Positions 6,052 through 14,473 of a stretch of 64,000 bases of DNA are shown here, piece after piece (the stretch's first letter is position 1; each line of letters starts with the position of its first letter). The translations under genes and the position numbers were made by a program. This DNA comes from Alteromonadaceae bacterium 2753L.S.0a.02. Its GTDB lineage: Bacteria; Pseudomonadota; Gammaproteobacteria; Pseudomonadales; Cellvibrionaceae. The stretch spans positions 2,443,001-2,507,000 of the forward strand of contig VISH01000002.1 of assembly GCA_007827375.1 (NCBI GenBank), written 5' to 3'. Under the pieces are notes generated by a model. It saw nothing but the letters and a program-made list of their open reading frames with translations. It was not told the origin of the DNA and made no database searches.

Positions 6052-8688
6052 ATGAAGTATAAATTTAAAAGTTATAAACCCATTTTTGGCGCTATTACAT
6101 TATTGTATTTTCTAGTTGTTCAAAGTGCAGCGTTTGGGGAAATTAATCCAAACCCAACCTTTAGTAGTGGAAACTACCGCATGGTGTTCACCGAAAAAGC
6201 GATTCAACCGGTTTACGAGAGCGCACTTCCGGTAACGCCGCAAATGGTGGATGCAAAAATTTCAGAAATCTATCAACAGCTCTTTTATTCGAGCGATGGG
6301 GCCAACCAACGTATTGTGTTCGATGCAGTGGGTAGCCCAGCGGGACTTAAATTTGTGAAGGATATTGGCAGTAATGATATTCGCTCTGAAGGTATGTCTT
6401 ACGGGATGATGATAGCTGTGATGATGGATGATAAAGCTATGTTCGACAGCTTGTGGGGCTTTGCCAGAGCCTACATGTTCCCACCAACAGGAAATTGGTA
6501 TTCATGGAGCCTTCAGGATCAAGCGGGTTATCCAGTCAGTGAAGAGGCGGGTGCCAGTTTCAAGTATGGGGAAGGCCCGGCTCCGGATGCAGAGGAGTTC
6601 TTCGCGATGGCTCTGTTTTTCGCGGATCACCGCTGGGGAAGTTCCAGTGGTACAGCTATCGACAATTACCAATATTGGGCAAATAACACCCTGGATATTC
6701 TGCGCAGCAGTAACTTGTGGAACGGCACAATGGTGAAGTTTACACCGTCTGGAAATTTTACTGACCCGTCTTATCATGTGCCCGCGTTCTATGAACTTTT
6801 TCAACGGTGGGCCAGCAGTAATAACAGTTTCTGGCAAACTGCGGCGAGTACCAGTAGGGGGTTTTTACAAAACGCGGCGGACGCTACTACTGGCTTGTTC
6901 CCAGAATATGCAAACCAGGATGGTTCACCACATGCTGAAAGCTACAATGAATTGTCTCCCCATTCGGCATTCGATTCGTTTCGCGTTATCCAGAATATGG
7001 CTGTTGATCACTACTGGATGAGCAAAAACACCAATATGCGCAACTTGGTTAGAGGCGTTATGGCGTTTTACAACAACTTAAATGACCCAGATGTATTGCC
7101 CAATGATTTCGATTTTCGCTATGGCGCCGTCTACGGTCTGGGGCAGGGGCTCAGTGGCACAGGGTTTTATAGAACTACCTCGCCCAACCCAAATTCTTTT
7201 CCGGTAAATGCCAACCCCTGGCCCAATCGTGCTACAGCGCCAGTGCCGGGATTAGCGGCAATGAACGCGGTCGGTGCGCTGGCAACCGATGAAGAATATG
7301 TTAAATATTTCGTGCGTTATCTTTGGTTGCAGGATACACCAACAGGTACAGGAAGGTATTACGATGGGCTGCTCCACCTGTTCGGTTTTTTACACCTGGC
7401 AGGTTACTATCGCATCTATACAGAAAATGAAGGCAGCACTTTAGAGCTAAGTATTGATACCGGCCGATTAACCGATGCTGGATTACCGTTAATTTACTGG
7501 CGTGACCCCACTTACTTTACTGCGGCTGGATGCCCCGAAGGCCAGACTGTCACGAGTTATACCTACACCATGAACTTTCTAACTGACGGTTATCCTGACA
7601 TTGGCCCCGTTGATTTAACTCCGCTGACAAATGGCCGTTGGCTTGCCTCTATAGAGCCGGTACATCCGTCCCACGATGATTTTGATATCGCAGTCACGCG
7701 AAACTGCTCATTGAGCGGTCCGAGAACTGAACATATCACCGGTTTTGTGGACCCTAGTGGTTTTGTAAAAGATACCTTCGGAAATGCGATTTCTGGCGCG
7801 AAAGTGGTGTTGTGGCAAACCAATACCGCAGATGAAAACAGCGCGCTTATTCAATTGCCGCCGGATAGCACCCAGATGGCGCCCTACAATCGCAGCAATC
7901 CAGACTACACCAGTACAACTGGAAACTTCGGTTGGGATGTGGCTCCACAACATTGGTATAAAGTTGTTGCTTCCTACCCCGGCTGCGTGAATCCCGATGA
8001 CCATGATGTGTTTGAAGTGGAAACGCCGCTGATGTTTGTCGGCCCTGAGATTACCGATCTGGATATGCGGCTCTACTGCCCGTACCAAGGTAAATTAAAT
8101 GTTGAGGTTGTACCTACTATGGACTGGGGAGATGGCTATTGCGCGAATGTTACCCTCACCAATACCAACAGTTGGACACTTGACTGGTTAACGTCACTGC
8201 AAGTGGAGGGTAAGGTTTATGTTTTCTGGAATGCTGAGTATCACCAGTCCGGCGATACTGTAACTATTCAGGGTATTGAATGGAATAATGAACTGCAGCC
8301 AGGGGAAACGTCATCGAGTATTGCTTTTTGCGCAGACCGAACCCCCAGCTACAACATTACCGTGCGGGCACGAGGCACCAGCGGTACGGAAAGGGTGAGA
8401 CTTACCGTTGGCGGGCAGACTGTTTCCGAATGGACACTTTCGACATCCTTCCAAGACTATCCCTTTAGCACAGATTTAAGTGGTGGTATTAACGTTCAAT
8501 ATGTGAATGACTATGGTTACTATCGCGATGTGGTTGTGGACTACGTGGATATTGAGAGCGTAAGACATCAAGCCGAAGACCAAACCCAATACAGTGGCTC
8601 AGCATCTGGAACTGGGGATTGTGCAACAGGCTATAATGATGGTTGGATTCACTGTGATGGCTATATTGGTTTTAGTGCTTACCAATAA
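6052..8688 (+). CDS. Secreted GH8 xylanase-type enzyme with CBM2-like and CBM60-like modules
   Basis: An 878-residue secreted protein. The ATG at 6052 follows AAAGGAT and begins a signal peptide (FGAITLLYFLVVQSAAFG). The GH8 domain spans roughly residues 40-455. SEGMSYGMM (Glu113, likely general acid), GPAPDAEEFFAMALFFADHRWG (Asp179) and FDSFR (Asp308) match the catalytic triad of GH8 xylanases and reducing-end xylose-releasing exo-oligoxylanases. Two beta-rich regions follow, the second (about 575-675) resembling a carboxypeptidase-regulatory/Ig-type linker. Residues about 683-762 look like a CBM2 with conserved Trp residues. Residues about 766-838 (NITVRARGT, then WTLSTSFQDYPF) look like a calcium-dependent CBM60/CBM36 xylan-binding module. 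A cysteine-containing tail ends the protein. Endo- versus exo-activity cannot be decided. The divergent LacI-type repressor probably controls it. Confidence 0.87.
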   Translation: MKYKFKSYKPIFGAITLLYFLVVQSAAFGEINPNPTFSSGNYRMVFTEKAIQPVYESALPVTPQMVDAKISEIYQQLFYSSDGANQRIVFDAVGSPAGLKFVKDIGSNDIRSEGMSYGMMIAVMMDDKAMFDSLWGFARAYMFPPTGNWYSWSLQDQAGYPVSEEAGASFKYGEGPAPDAEEFFAMALFFADHRWGSSSGTAIDNYQYWANNTLDILRSSNLWNGTMVKFTPSGNFTDPSYHVPAFYELFQRWASSNNSFWQTAASTSRGFLQNAADATTGLFPEYANQDGSPHAESYNELSPHSAFDSFRVIQNMAVDHYWMSKNTNMRNLVRGVMAFYNNLNDPDVLPNDFDFRYGAVYGLGQGLSGTGFYRTTSPNPNSFPVNANPWPNRATAPVPGLAAMNAVGALATDEEYVKYFVRYLWLQDTPTGTGRYYDGLLHLFGFLHLAGYYRIYTENEGSTLELSIDTGRLTDAGLPLIYWRDPTYFTAAGCPEGQTVTSYTYTMNFLTDGYPDIGPVDLTPLTNGRWLASIEPVHPSHDDFDIAVTRNCSLSGPRTEHITGFVDPSGFVKDTFGNAISGAKVVLWQTNTADENSALIQLPPDSTQMAPYNRSNPDYTSTTGNFGWDVAPQHWYKVVASYPGCVNPDDHDVFEVETPLMFVGPEITDLDMRLYCPYQGKLNVEVVPTMDWGDGYCANVTLTNTNSWTLDWLTSLQVEGKVYVFWNAEYHQSGDTVTIQGIEWNNELQPGETSSSIAFCADRTPSYNITVRARGTSGTERVRLTVGGQTVSEWTLSTSFQDYPFSTDLSGGINVQYVNDYGYYRDVVVDYVDIESVRHQAEDQTQYSGSASGTGDCATGYNDGWIHCDGYIGFSAYQ

Positions 8689-8713
8689 ACAATAGCAAGT
8701 CAGTAACCTTTGT

Positions 8714-8741
8714 AACGCGCCATTTTTTGGCGCGTTTTTTT
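8714..8741 (+). terminator. Rho-independent terminator after the GH8 gene
   Basis: AACGCGCCA (8714-8722) pairs with TGGCGCGTT (8728-8736), and the transcript continues into a T run. It starts 25 nt after the GH8 stop codon and separates it from convergent hemN. Confidence 0.9.
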
Positions 8742-8770
8742 GAGAAAGGTTTTTTGTGTGGGTACTCTTG

Positions 8771-10186
8771 TTAAATAATTCTTGAATATTTTGGCTTGTT
8801 ATCGGCAGAAATCTTATTTCGGGTACTTGTACTGAGGTAGACGTCGAATGCCATACAAATACGGCGAATTAACAACCTGCCAGTATCGTTAACACGAATA
8901 GAATTCGAACCGAGTTCGACTAAACCATCTTCTGCAAGGCTTTTAAGGGACGCGAGTTCTTTATCAAAATATGATAGGAAATTAATACCGTATTGCGTTT
9001 CAATGGATTCGAAATTTAATTCGAAGTGACATATCAGTTCTTTGATAACAGCTTGTCGAATTTTGTCGTCGTCGCTTAAGGTAATACCTCGCCACAGTGG
9101 CAGTTGGTTGCTTTCCAGCGGTGCATAGTAGCTTTCTATTGTCTTATGGTTCTGAAAAAAAGTATCGCCAAAAGCGGATATGGACGAAACCCCAAAAGAA
9201 AACATATCGCAGTTACCATAGGTGGCATAGCCCTGGAAATTACGATGGAGTTTCTTTTGCAGCTGAGCCTTTGCCAACTCATCGTCTGGTAAAGCGAAGT
9301 GATCCATGCCCACGTAAACGTAACCGGCATTAAGTAGCGTTTCGATACTCTGACGCAAAATTTCCAGCTTTTCTTGGGGTTCTGGCAGTAGTGATGCATC
9401 GATTTGTTTTTGTGTTTTGAAAAGTTGGGGCATGTGCGCATAATTGAAAACCGAAAGCCGGTCTGGACGAAACTCCAATATTCGTTGCAGCGTTTCTGCA
9501 AAAGATGCTGTATTTTGTAACGGTAGTCCATAGATGAGATCGAGGCTCACCGATTTAAAATGTAATGCGCGCGCTGCTTTTACCAGTGCTTCGACTTCTT
9601 CTTTGCTGTTAAAACGATTTACCGCTTTTTGTACCTCGCCATTAAAATCCTGAACGCCCATACTGAGCCGGTTGAAACCCAACTGACGAATTTTTGCAAG
9701 TCTTTGGGGAGTAACGCCCTTTGGGTGAATTTCGATGGAATACTCGCCGCTATCGTCTTGTTTGAGGTTAAACGCCTGCTTCGTGTGGTTCATCAAGTCG
9801 AGCATTTGTTCGTCAGACAGGTAAGTCGGGGTGCCACCGCCCCAGTGCAATTGATGAACGGGACGTGAAGACTCTATGTAAGCGCACTGTAGGTCGATTT
9901 CTTTCTTAACCGCTTCTACATAGGGAATTGCAAGCTTGTGATTGGCGGTAATAATTTTATTGCAGGCGCAGTAGTAGCAAACGGTATCGCAGAAGGGTAT
10001 ATGAAAATAGAGGGAGAGTGGTGCTGCGCTTTCATTGCTGCGTTGCACTGCAGATAGCCACGCCTGCTGCCCGTAGCTATCATCGAATTGGGGGGCTGTA
10101 GGATAGGAGGTATATCGCGGCCCCGCGAGATCGTGTTTGCGAATCAGCTCATCGTTCCACAGTCTGTTATTCGAGGCATTATTCAT
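8771..10186 (-). CDS. hemN: Oxygen-independent coproporphyrinogen III dehydrogenase
   Basis: A 471-residue radical-SAM enzyme that oxidatively decarboxylates coproporphyrinogen III to protoporphyrinogen IX without oxygen, in the cytosol. The cluster-binding motif reads HIPFCDTVCYYCACN, the HemN-specific C-x3-C-x2-C-x-C arrangement. LHWGGGTPTYLSDEQ and the N-terminal GPRYTSYPTAPQF, which distinguishes HemN from HemW, are present. The length is close to E. coli HemN (457). The ATG at 10186 was preferred over an in-frame TTG 7 codons upstream; neither has a strong ribosome binding site. No FNR/Anr box was recognised upstream, although family members are often Anr-controlled. Confidence 0.93.
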   Translation of the reverse strand: MNNASNNRLWNDELIRKHDLAGPRYTSYPTAPQFDDSYGQQAWLSAVQRSNESAAPLSLYFHIPFCDTVCYYCACNKIITANHKLAIPYVEAVKKEIDLQCAYIESSRPVHQLHWGGGTPTYLSDEQMLDLMNHTKQAFNLKQDDSGEYSIEIHPKGVTPQRLAKIRQLGFNRLSMGVQDFNGEVQKAVNRFNSKEEVEALVKAARALHFKSVSLDLIYGLPLQNTASFAETLQRILEFRPDRLSVFNYAHMPQLFKTQKQIDASLLPEPQEKLEILRQSIETLLNAGYVYVGMDHFALPDDELAKAQLQKKLHRNFQGYATYGNCDMFSFGVSSISAFGDTFFQNHKTIESYYAPLESNQLPLWRGITLSDDDKIRQAVIKELICHFELNFESIETQYGINFLSYFDKELASLKSLAEDGLVELGSNSIRVNDTGRLLIRRICMAFDVYLSTSTRNKISADNKPKYSRII

Positions 10187-10411
10187 AGATGACCATTTCT
10201 TGTTCAATATGTAAAAGGCTGGGCATTATAGTTTGCCGCTCACATGCACTCTAGAGGCATATCAAGTCTTTTAGGCATTACCAGTTTCGTTATAATGCCC
10301 ATCAAAATGCGTCGGTGCCAGGATCCCACCCTCCTAGCCGCGTTAATTCCTGGGCTGATGTTGCTCACGCCCCTTATTACTACTAAATTTAGCAGGTGAG
10401 TAAATTATTTT

Positions 10412-10912
10412 ATGTCTCAGTCCGAGCAGGAAACAGAAGTATCTATGTTTGAAGGAATGCGTCGCCTGGTATCCGGTGTTTGTATTGTTACTGCAAGAGA
10501 CGCCCGTGGTGAGCGGTATGCGATGACGGCTACCTCAGTAACCTCGGTTTCCGGCGAACCCCCCTCATTACTGGTGTGTGTGAATGAGAAAGCACGTATT
10601 CACCAAGCTATATCGGAAACAGATTACTTCTGCATTAGTGTACTTGCACCGAAGCACAAGCAAATTTCGGTTAATTGCGCGACACCGGAATCAGCGGCGA
10701 GTCGCTTTGAGCATGGACATTGGGCGAAACATGAGGTTTCAGGCGTTTATTATCTCTCCGACGCTCAAGCCGTGTTTTTTTGCCGCAAGGCCCAAGCTAT
10801 CGGTTACGGCACTCATAGCATCTTCATCGGTAACGTAGAGGCTACCCATGTTGCAGAGGGCGAATCTACAGTGTTGGCCTATATGAACGGTGGCTACATC
10901 ACACTCCCTTAG
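10412..10912 (+). CDS. Flavin reductase-like FMN-binding split-barrel protein
   Basis: A 166-residue protein of the flavin reductase-like family (HpaC/RutF type). Family features are MRRLVSGVCIVTARD, then YAMTATSVTSVSGEPPSLLVCVN, the FMN-contacting strand region, and YFCISVLA. Such proteins reduce FMN or FAD with NAD(P)H to feed a separate monooxygenase or other acceptor. No oxygenase partner is adjacent, so the physiological partner is unknown. The stop codon is about 10 bp from the convergent histidine kinase stop, with no terminator between them. Upstream (10187-10411) is a roughly 225-bp non-coding stretch shared with divergent hemN. Confidence 0.8.
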   Translation: MSQSEQETEVSMFEGMRRLVSGVCIVTARDARGERYAMTATSVTSVSGEPPSLLVCVNEKARIHQAISETDYFCISVLAPKHKQISVNCATPESAASRFEHGHWAKHEVSGVYYLSDAQAVFFCRKAQAIGYGTHSIFIGNVEATHVAEGESTVLAYMNGGYITLP

Positions 10913-10921
10913 CTCTGCTGG

Positions 10922-12298
10922 CTAATTGTAAACACCTAGTGCCTCGAGGCTCACCGTAGTGCCGCCCGCCATACGCGGAAGTTTGATGCGAAACCGGGTA
11001 CCGTCTCCCGGCTTACTTTCGGCTTCGATAATTCCCTGATGATGTTCCTTAATGATGAAATAGCTCACACTCAAACCGAGCCCGGTGCCTTTGCCCACAT
11101 CTTTTGTGGTGTAGAAGGGTTCGAATATGTGGGTGAGTACCTCCTCTGTCATGCCAGGGCCATTGTCCGAGACTTCAATAATCACGTCTGAGTCGGATTG
11201 ATCCAGAGAAATTGTGATTTCTGGGTTGAGCGGCGGACCATAGTCTTTCGATTTGAGCGCCTGTGCAGCGTTGCGAAGCAGGTTGAGTAGAACTTGTTGA
11301 ATTTCACTGGCGGAGCAACTGATCGGCCCTACATTTGGATTGATCTGCTCAATCACTGCGGGAAATTCGACGCCGTCGGGTGTTTCCAGTTCAAAATTTT
11401 TATGTGCAAGGTCGAGGGAGTGACTGATTAACTCTTGCAGATTTGTAAACTGGTGATTGCGTTCCCCACGTGAGAACTCAAGAAGGTTTTTCACTATTTT
11501 AGCGGCTCGATCGCCGGCGTTTCGTATGTTTTCAATAAAATCGGGTATTTCACGTTCGTCGAGATAGGCGCGAATCACGCTAATGTCCACACCCAATTCC
11601 GCGGCAATTTCAGCGTTTGCATCAAGTTCAGTAGAGGTGCGACGTTCAATATTCTGCGCGTTGGAGAGAATCGCCGCCAAAGGGTTATTGATTTCATGAG
11701 CGACTCCGGCTGCAAGCTCTCCCAAGCCCATCATTTTTTCATTTTGAATGAGCAGGTTTTCCATGCGCACGCGGGGAGTGACATCTTCCGCAATGATAAC
11801 CGCACCCCTGATTTCGGGGGAAACAAGGGGGTAGATCGTGAGATTTGTAAAACGCGCTTGCGCACCGGAGCCATCCTTAATGTTTTTACGGCTGTACGGA
11901 ATTCCGCTACGTACCGTTTCATCAATAACCGATTTATCCAATGGGAGGCTAGGGAATGCCTGCTCTATGTGCGAGCCGGTAGCTTCTTCTGAAGACAGCC
12001 CAGTGACTTTTTCGGCTGAGTGATTCCAGTGCGTAATATAGCCATCCGGTGTAATGCCAATAAGAATTGCAGGCATACTGTTAATCATGCAGTTTAAATA
12101 TTGCTGGGTTTCCCTTAACAACTCTTCCGTCACTTCATGTCTCGCAATTTCTCGATACAGTTGATGTTTGGTTTTTTGCAAAGACGGGGGCGAGCGACCT
12201 AGATCAAACCCAGGGAAACGTCTAAATAACACAAATAACAGTACCAGGCTTTGAACCGATATTATTGTTATGAATAACCAGTTGATATTGGTCAGCAT
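10922..12298 (-). CDS. Orphan NtrB-like sensor histidine kinase with PAS domain
   Basis: A 458-residue membrane-anchored kinase. One N-terminal transmembrane helix (about residues 5-26) has almost no periplasmic part. A short coiled segment and a PAS domain (about 65-180, with MPAILIGITPDGYITHWN) follow. The HisKA dimerisation helix is GELAAGVAHEINNPLAAI, with the phospho-acceptor His at 201. The ATPase domain has LLNLLRNAAQAL (N box), DNGPGM (G1), FEPFYTTK (F box) and GTGLGLSVSY (G2). This resembles NtrB/ZraS-class kinases that signal to sigma-54 activators. No response regulator is adjacent on either side, so the partner must be encoded elsewhere. Sensing is presumably cytoplasmic, through PAS. 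Confidence 0.88.
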   Translation of the reverse strand: MLTNINWLFITIISVQSLVLLFVLFRRFPGFDLGRSPPSLQKTKHQLYREIARHEVTEELLRETQQYLNCMINSMPAILIGITPDGYITHWNHSAEKVTGLSSEEATGSHIEQAFPSLPLDKSVIDETVRSGIPYSRKNIKDGSGAQARFTNLTIYPLVSPEIRGAVIIAEDVTPRVRMENLLIQNEKMMGLGELAAGVAHEINNPLAAILSNAQNIERRTSTELDANAEIAAELGVDISVIRAYLDEREIPDFIENIRNAGDRAAKIVKNLLEFSRGERNHQFTNLQELISHSLDLAHKNFELETPDGVEFPAVIEQINPNVGPISCSASEIQQVLLNLLRNAAQALKSKDYGPPLNPEITISLDQSDSDVIIEVSDNGPGMTEEVLTHIFEPFYTTKDVGKGTGLGLSVSYFIIKEHHQGIIEAESKPGDGTRFRIKLPRMAGGTTVSLEALGVYN

Positions 12299-12411
12299 GG
12301 GAAACTCCCTAGTACACAGCCAAGTACATCACACAAAATGCGCAAAACGCACAGGAATGCAGCGATTCTATTGCAGCATCACGTTCTTGAGAACAAAAAC
12401 CCACTAAGTAT

Positions 12412-12439
12412 TTGACATGGCTAAGGATCTCATTACAAT
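12412..12439 (+). promoter_or_regulatory. Sigma-70 promoter of tRNA-Asp
   Basis: A perfect -35 TTGACA (12412-12417) and a -10 TACAAT (12434-12439) are spaced by 16 nt. A GC-rich discriminator follows, and the tRNA begins 15 nt after the -10 box. Confidence 0.85.
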
Positions 12440-12453
12440 GCACCGCTCTTCGC

Positions 12454-12530
12454 GGCCCGGTAGTTCAGTTGGTTAGAATGCCGGCCTGTCACGCCGGAGG
12501 TCGAGGGTTCAAGTCCCTTCCGGGTCGCCA
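12454..12530 (+). tRNA. tRNA-Asp(GTC)
   Basis: A 77-nt cloverleaf with encoded CCA. The acceptor GGCCCGG (from 12454; register adjusted for one G-T pair) pairs with CCGGGTC, and the discriminator is G. The anticodon loop CTGTCAC gives anticodon GTC. The D-arm TAGTTCAGTTGGTTAGAAT is typical of tRNA-Asp. A long hairpin terminator follows directly. Confidence 0.96.
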
Positions 12531-12578
12531 GATATAAAAAAAGCTCCTGCTCGTAGAGTGGGGGCTTTTTTTTATATC
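12531..12578 (+). terminator. Terminator of tRNA-Asp
   Basis: GATATAAAAAAAGC with two further pairs forms a long stem with GGGGCTTTTTTTTATATC across a roughly 13-nt loop, ending in a T-rich arm. It begins at the base after the CCA. Confidence 0.85.
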
Positions 12579-12918
12579 TGTTATTTAACGGACCTTGCGA
12601 CTCAATACGCAGGGTTCACCAAATCGTCTGGAACGATTTAGGACGACCAAAGGCTTGGCCAGGGATGGCCATGTCGAAGCAATGCAGTATCAATTGCCGA
12701 GCCGCCCCGGAGGGGTGACCACCATGGATGGGTGCGAATCTACTCCCTTCCAGATCGCCAGATAAAAAAACCCTTCGCGTATTGGAGGGGTTTTTTTATA
12801 TCTGTTATCTAACCCAACTCGCAAAACAGGTAGCCCACAAAATCAGTAGGACAACTACTGCGAATCAGATTGGTCAATAGACGTTTCGTTTGAACGAGAT
12901 AAAAGCGAATGGCACAAA
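12579..12918. other. Non-coding stretch containing a decayed copy of the tRNA-Asp 3' end
   Basis: About 340 bp without a gene. The segment 12600-12740 is rich in short palindromic ATGGATG/GGCCA motifs (for example TTGGCCAGGGATGGCCA and CCATGGATGG), reminiscent of degenerate intergenic repeats. It is followed by the tRNA-like remnant annotated at 12731-12815. The rest, up to sulA, shows nothing recognisable. Confidence 0.5.
12731..12815 (+). repeat. Degenerate duplicate of the tRNA-Asp 3' end plus terminator
   Basis: CTCCCTTCC-AG-ATCGCCAGATA (12743-12764) repeats the tRNA-Asp 3' end TCCCTTCC-GG-GTCGCCAGATA (12514-12534) at an offset of exactly 230 bp. It is followed by its own A-run/ACCC...GGGG/T-run hairpin (12760-12802) and by TATATCTGTTATCTAAC, almost identical to TATATCTGTTATTTAAC after the first terminator. 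The 5' two thirds of the tRNA are absent. It is either a decayed tandem tRNA or the scar of a short insertion at the tRNA 3' end. Confidence 0.7.
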
Positions 12919-13344
12919 TCAACCCCGTAACCGCAACAATAAGCCCCGGCAACCACCACTCAACGAAGCCGCTTCAAGGTCCTGAAGTTCTTTACTAGAC
13001 AAGCCATCCAAACTGGCAACCACCGCATCACTATTACCATTTTGTAACGCTTCCCAAGTGATCCACTTTGCCTGTTCATTGCTTATGGCGTAAATAACCC
13101 GGAGGTTTTCGATGTTAAACCCATATTCTTCCAGAGTGTGTTTGGAGAGGGGAGTACTTGTAACCCAGGTTAACCAGCGCCCACCGGTATTGCGGCTGAG
13201 ATGTGCCAGCATCGGGAGTGCCAGTGCATAAGGGGGTTCACTAACCGAGAGTATGATTTCCGTAATACCTGCGTCGTGATTACGCCGCGGTTGCAATGTC
13301 GATGACGCTGATAATGTATTCACAGATTTCTTTAGGGCAGCCAT
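12919..13344 (-). CDS. sulA: SOS cell-division inhibitor SulA
   Basis: A 141-residue SulA-like protein. The central GGRWLTWVTSTPLSKHTLEE segment and the following G-F-N-I-E-N-L-R-V-I-Y match the RecA-like fold of SulA, which sequesters FtsZ and blocks septation after DNA damage. The gene lies 30 nt downstream of lexA on the same strand, the arrangement seen in Pseudomonas, so it is probably controlled by the tandem LexA boxes upstream of lexA. The protein ends in a basic LLLRLRG tail. Confidence 0.85.
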   Translation of the reverse strand: MAALKKSVNTLSASSTLQPRRNHDAGITEIILSVSEPPYALALPMLAHLSRNTGGRWLTWVTSTPLSKHTLEEYGFNIENLRVIYAISNEQAKWITWEALQNGNSDAVVASLDGLSSKELQDLEAASLSGGCRGLLLRLRG

Positions 13345-13374
13345 TGCAAGAACCTCAATTAGAAGAATGAATTA

Positions 13375-13977
13375 TTAGCTGCGACGTATAACGCCGACGC
13401 TTAAACCTTCAATTGCGAAATTTTCGTCTCGTAGATCGACTTCGATAACATTAAAATCGGGGTTTTCGGGCCAGAGTTCTACAAGTGCGCGATTACGTTC
13501 GCGCTTGAAACGCTTCACAGTGACCTCATCTTCAATACGTGCGACCACAATGTCGCCATTGCGTACCTGATCGGTTTTATGAACTGCGAGCAAATCGCCA
13601 TCGAGGATACCCGCATCTTTCATGCTCATGCCGTGTACGGTTAATAAGTAATCTGCCCTAGGGCTGAAAAAGCTGTATGGAATATCACAGTAGTCTTCGA
13701 TATGCTCTTCGGCGAGTATGGGGCTGCCGGCAGCAACGCGTCCCACCAGAGGTATCCCTGAGTGGGTATCGGGCAGGCGGATACCTCGTGAAGCGCCAGC
13801 TATCATTTCTATGGCACCTTTGCGAGCCAATGCTTTGAGGTGTTCTTCTGCGGCGTTGGCGGATTTGAAACCCAATATTTCTGCGATTTCGGCGCGAGTA
13901 GGGGGGTACCCGGTTTCATCTATATGCTCGCGAATCAAATCGAGAATTTGCTGTTGGCGGGCAGTAAGTTTAATCAT
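13375..13977 (-). CDS. lexA: LexA SOS repressor
   Basis: A 200-residue LexA. The N-terminal winged helix (LTARQQQILDLIREHI, then PPTRAEIAEILGF) is complete. The autocleavage site is Ala83-Gly84 in GRVAAGSP. The catalytic dyad is Ser118 in VHGMSM and Lys155 in EVTVKRF, which gives nearly the same spacing as in E. coli. RecA-stimulated self-cleavage relieves repression of the SOS regulon. Two LexA boxes at 14045-14079 lie 68-102 bp upstream of the start and indicate autoregulation. sulA follows in the same transcript. Confidence 0.97.
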   Translation of the reverse strand: MIKLTARQQQILDLIREHIDETGYPPTRAEIAEILGFKSANAAEEHLKALARKGAIEMIAGASRGIRLPDTHSGIPLVGRVAAGSPILAEEHIEDYCDIPYSFFSPRADYLLTVHGMSMKDAGILDGDLLAVHKTDQVRNGDIVVARIEDEVTVKRFKRERNRALVELWPENPDFNVIEVDLRDENFAIEGLSVGVIRRS

Positions 13978-14044
13978 AGGGGCTCAGCTCCTCGGTATTG
14001 GCCGCTCACGGGTTGGGTTTGTCACCATTCGAGTTGTGACATTT

Positions 14045-14060
14045 CTGTTTATTTATACAG
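14045..14060. promoter_or_regulatory. LexA box 1
   Basis: CTGTTTATTTATACAG fits the gammaproteobacterial SOS box CTGT-N8-ACAG exactly. It lies upstream of lexA on the minus strand and 93 bp before the start of the divergent unknown gene at 14153. Confidence 0.93.
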
Positions 14061-14063
14061 TAT

Positions 14064-14079
14064 CTGGCATTATATACAG
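14064..14079. promoter_or_regulatory. LexA box 2
   Basis: CTGGCATTATATACAG matches CTG-N10-CAG with an AT-rich core and one deviation (CTGG for CTGT). It lies 3 bp from box 1, as in other lexA promoters with tandem boxes. Confidence 0.88.
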
Positions 14080-14152
14080 TATTTGTGCTCGCGCAACTAC
14101 TATTTTAACTCAGTAACGACTGGTCATTTCCGGGCGACTATAAGAACAGTTT

Positions 14153-14428
14153 ATGAGTAACGAACCTAAAAACATTGAAAAAGACTCCCGAAACTTCGTT
14201 GTGCGAAGCGTAAAAGGGCTGGGGCGGCGCTACAGGGCGAGCATTCGCGCGAAGGCGATTGAACGCGCGAAAACGCGTATCTATCTCCATGGTAAAAAAC
14301 CTGAGGAGTTTGAAGAGGATGTTCTCGAAATCATCGTGAAAGAAGAGGAAGATAAAATTAAAGCGGAATTAAAAGATAAAACTATTATTGCTCTGTTGGC
14401 GGCATTGGGTATTTCTTTTTGGACGTAG
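14153..14428 (+). CDS. Small basic/acidic helical protein of unknown function
   Basis: A 91-residue protein that I do not recognise. The N-terminal half is strongly basic (VKGLGRRYRASIRAKAIERAKTR). The middle is acidic and helical (EEFEEDVLEIIVKEEEDKIKAEL), and the C terminus is hydrophobic (TIIALLAALGISFWT), possibly a membrane-inserting or peripheral tail. The ribosome binding site is weak (TATAAGAA). It starts 74 bp downstream of the LexA boxes, transcribed away from lexA, and is followed 45 bp later by a two-helix membrane protein on the same strand. The composition and codon use look like a real gene. Confidence 0.65.
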   Translation: MSNEPKNIEKDSRNFVVRSVKGLGRRYRASIRAKAIERAKTRIYLHGKKPEEFEEDVLEIIVKEEEDKIKAELKDKTIIALLAALGISFWT

Positions 14429-14473
14429 GCGTTTTTTTAAAAATGCGAAAACTTAATTGCAGTTTTACTCACA

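Noticed and set aside
10187..10411. FNR/Anr box between hemN and the flavin reductase
   Set aside because: Only a half-site (ATCAA near 10260) was found, without the partner TTGAT at the right spacing.
12579..12730. A mobile element or integrase near tRNA-Asp
   Set aside because: No open frame of useful length or inverted terminal repeats; only short palindromic motifs.
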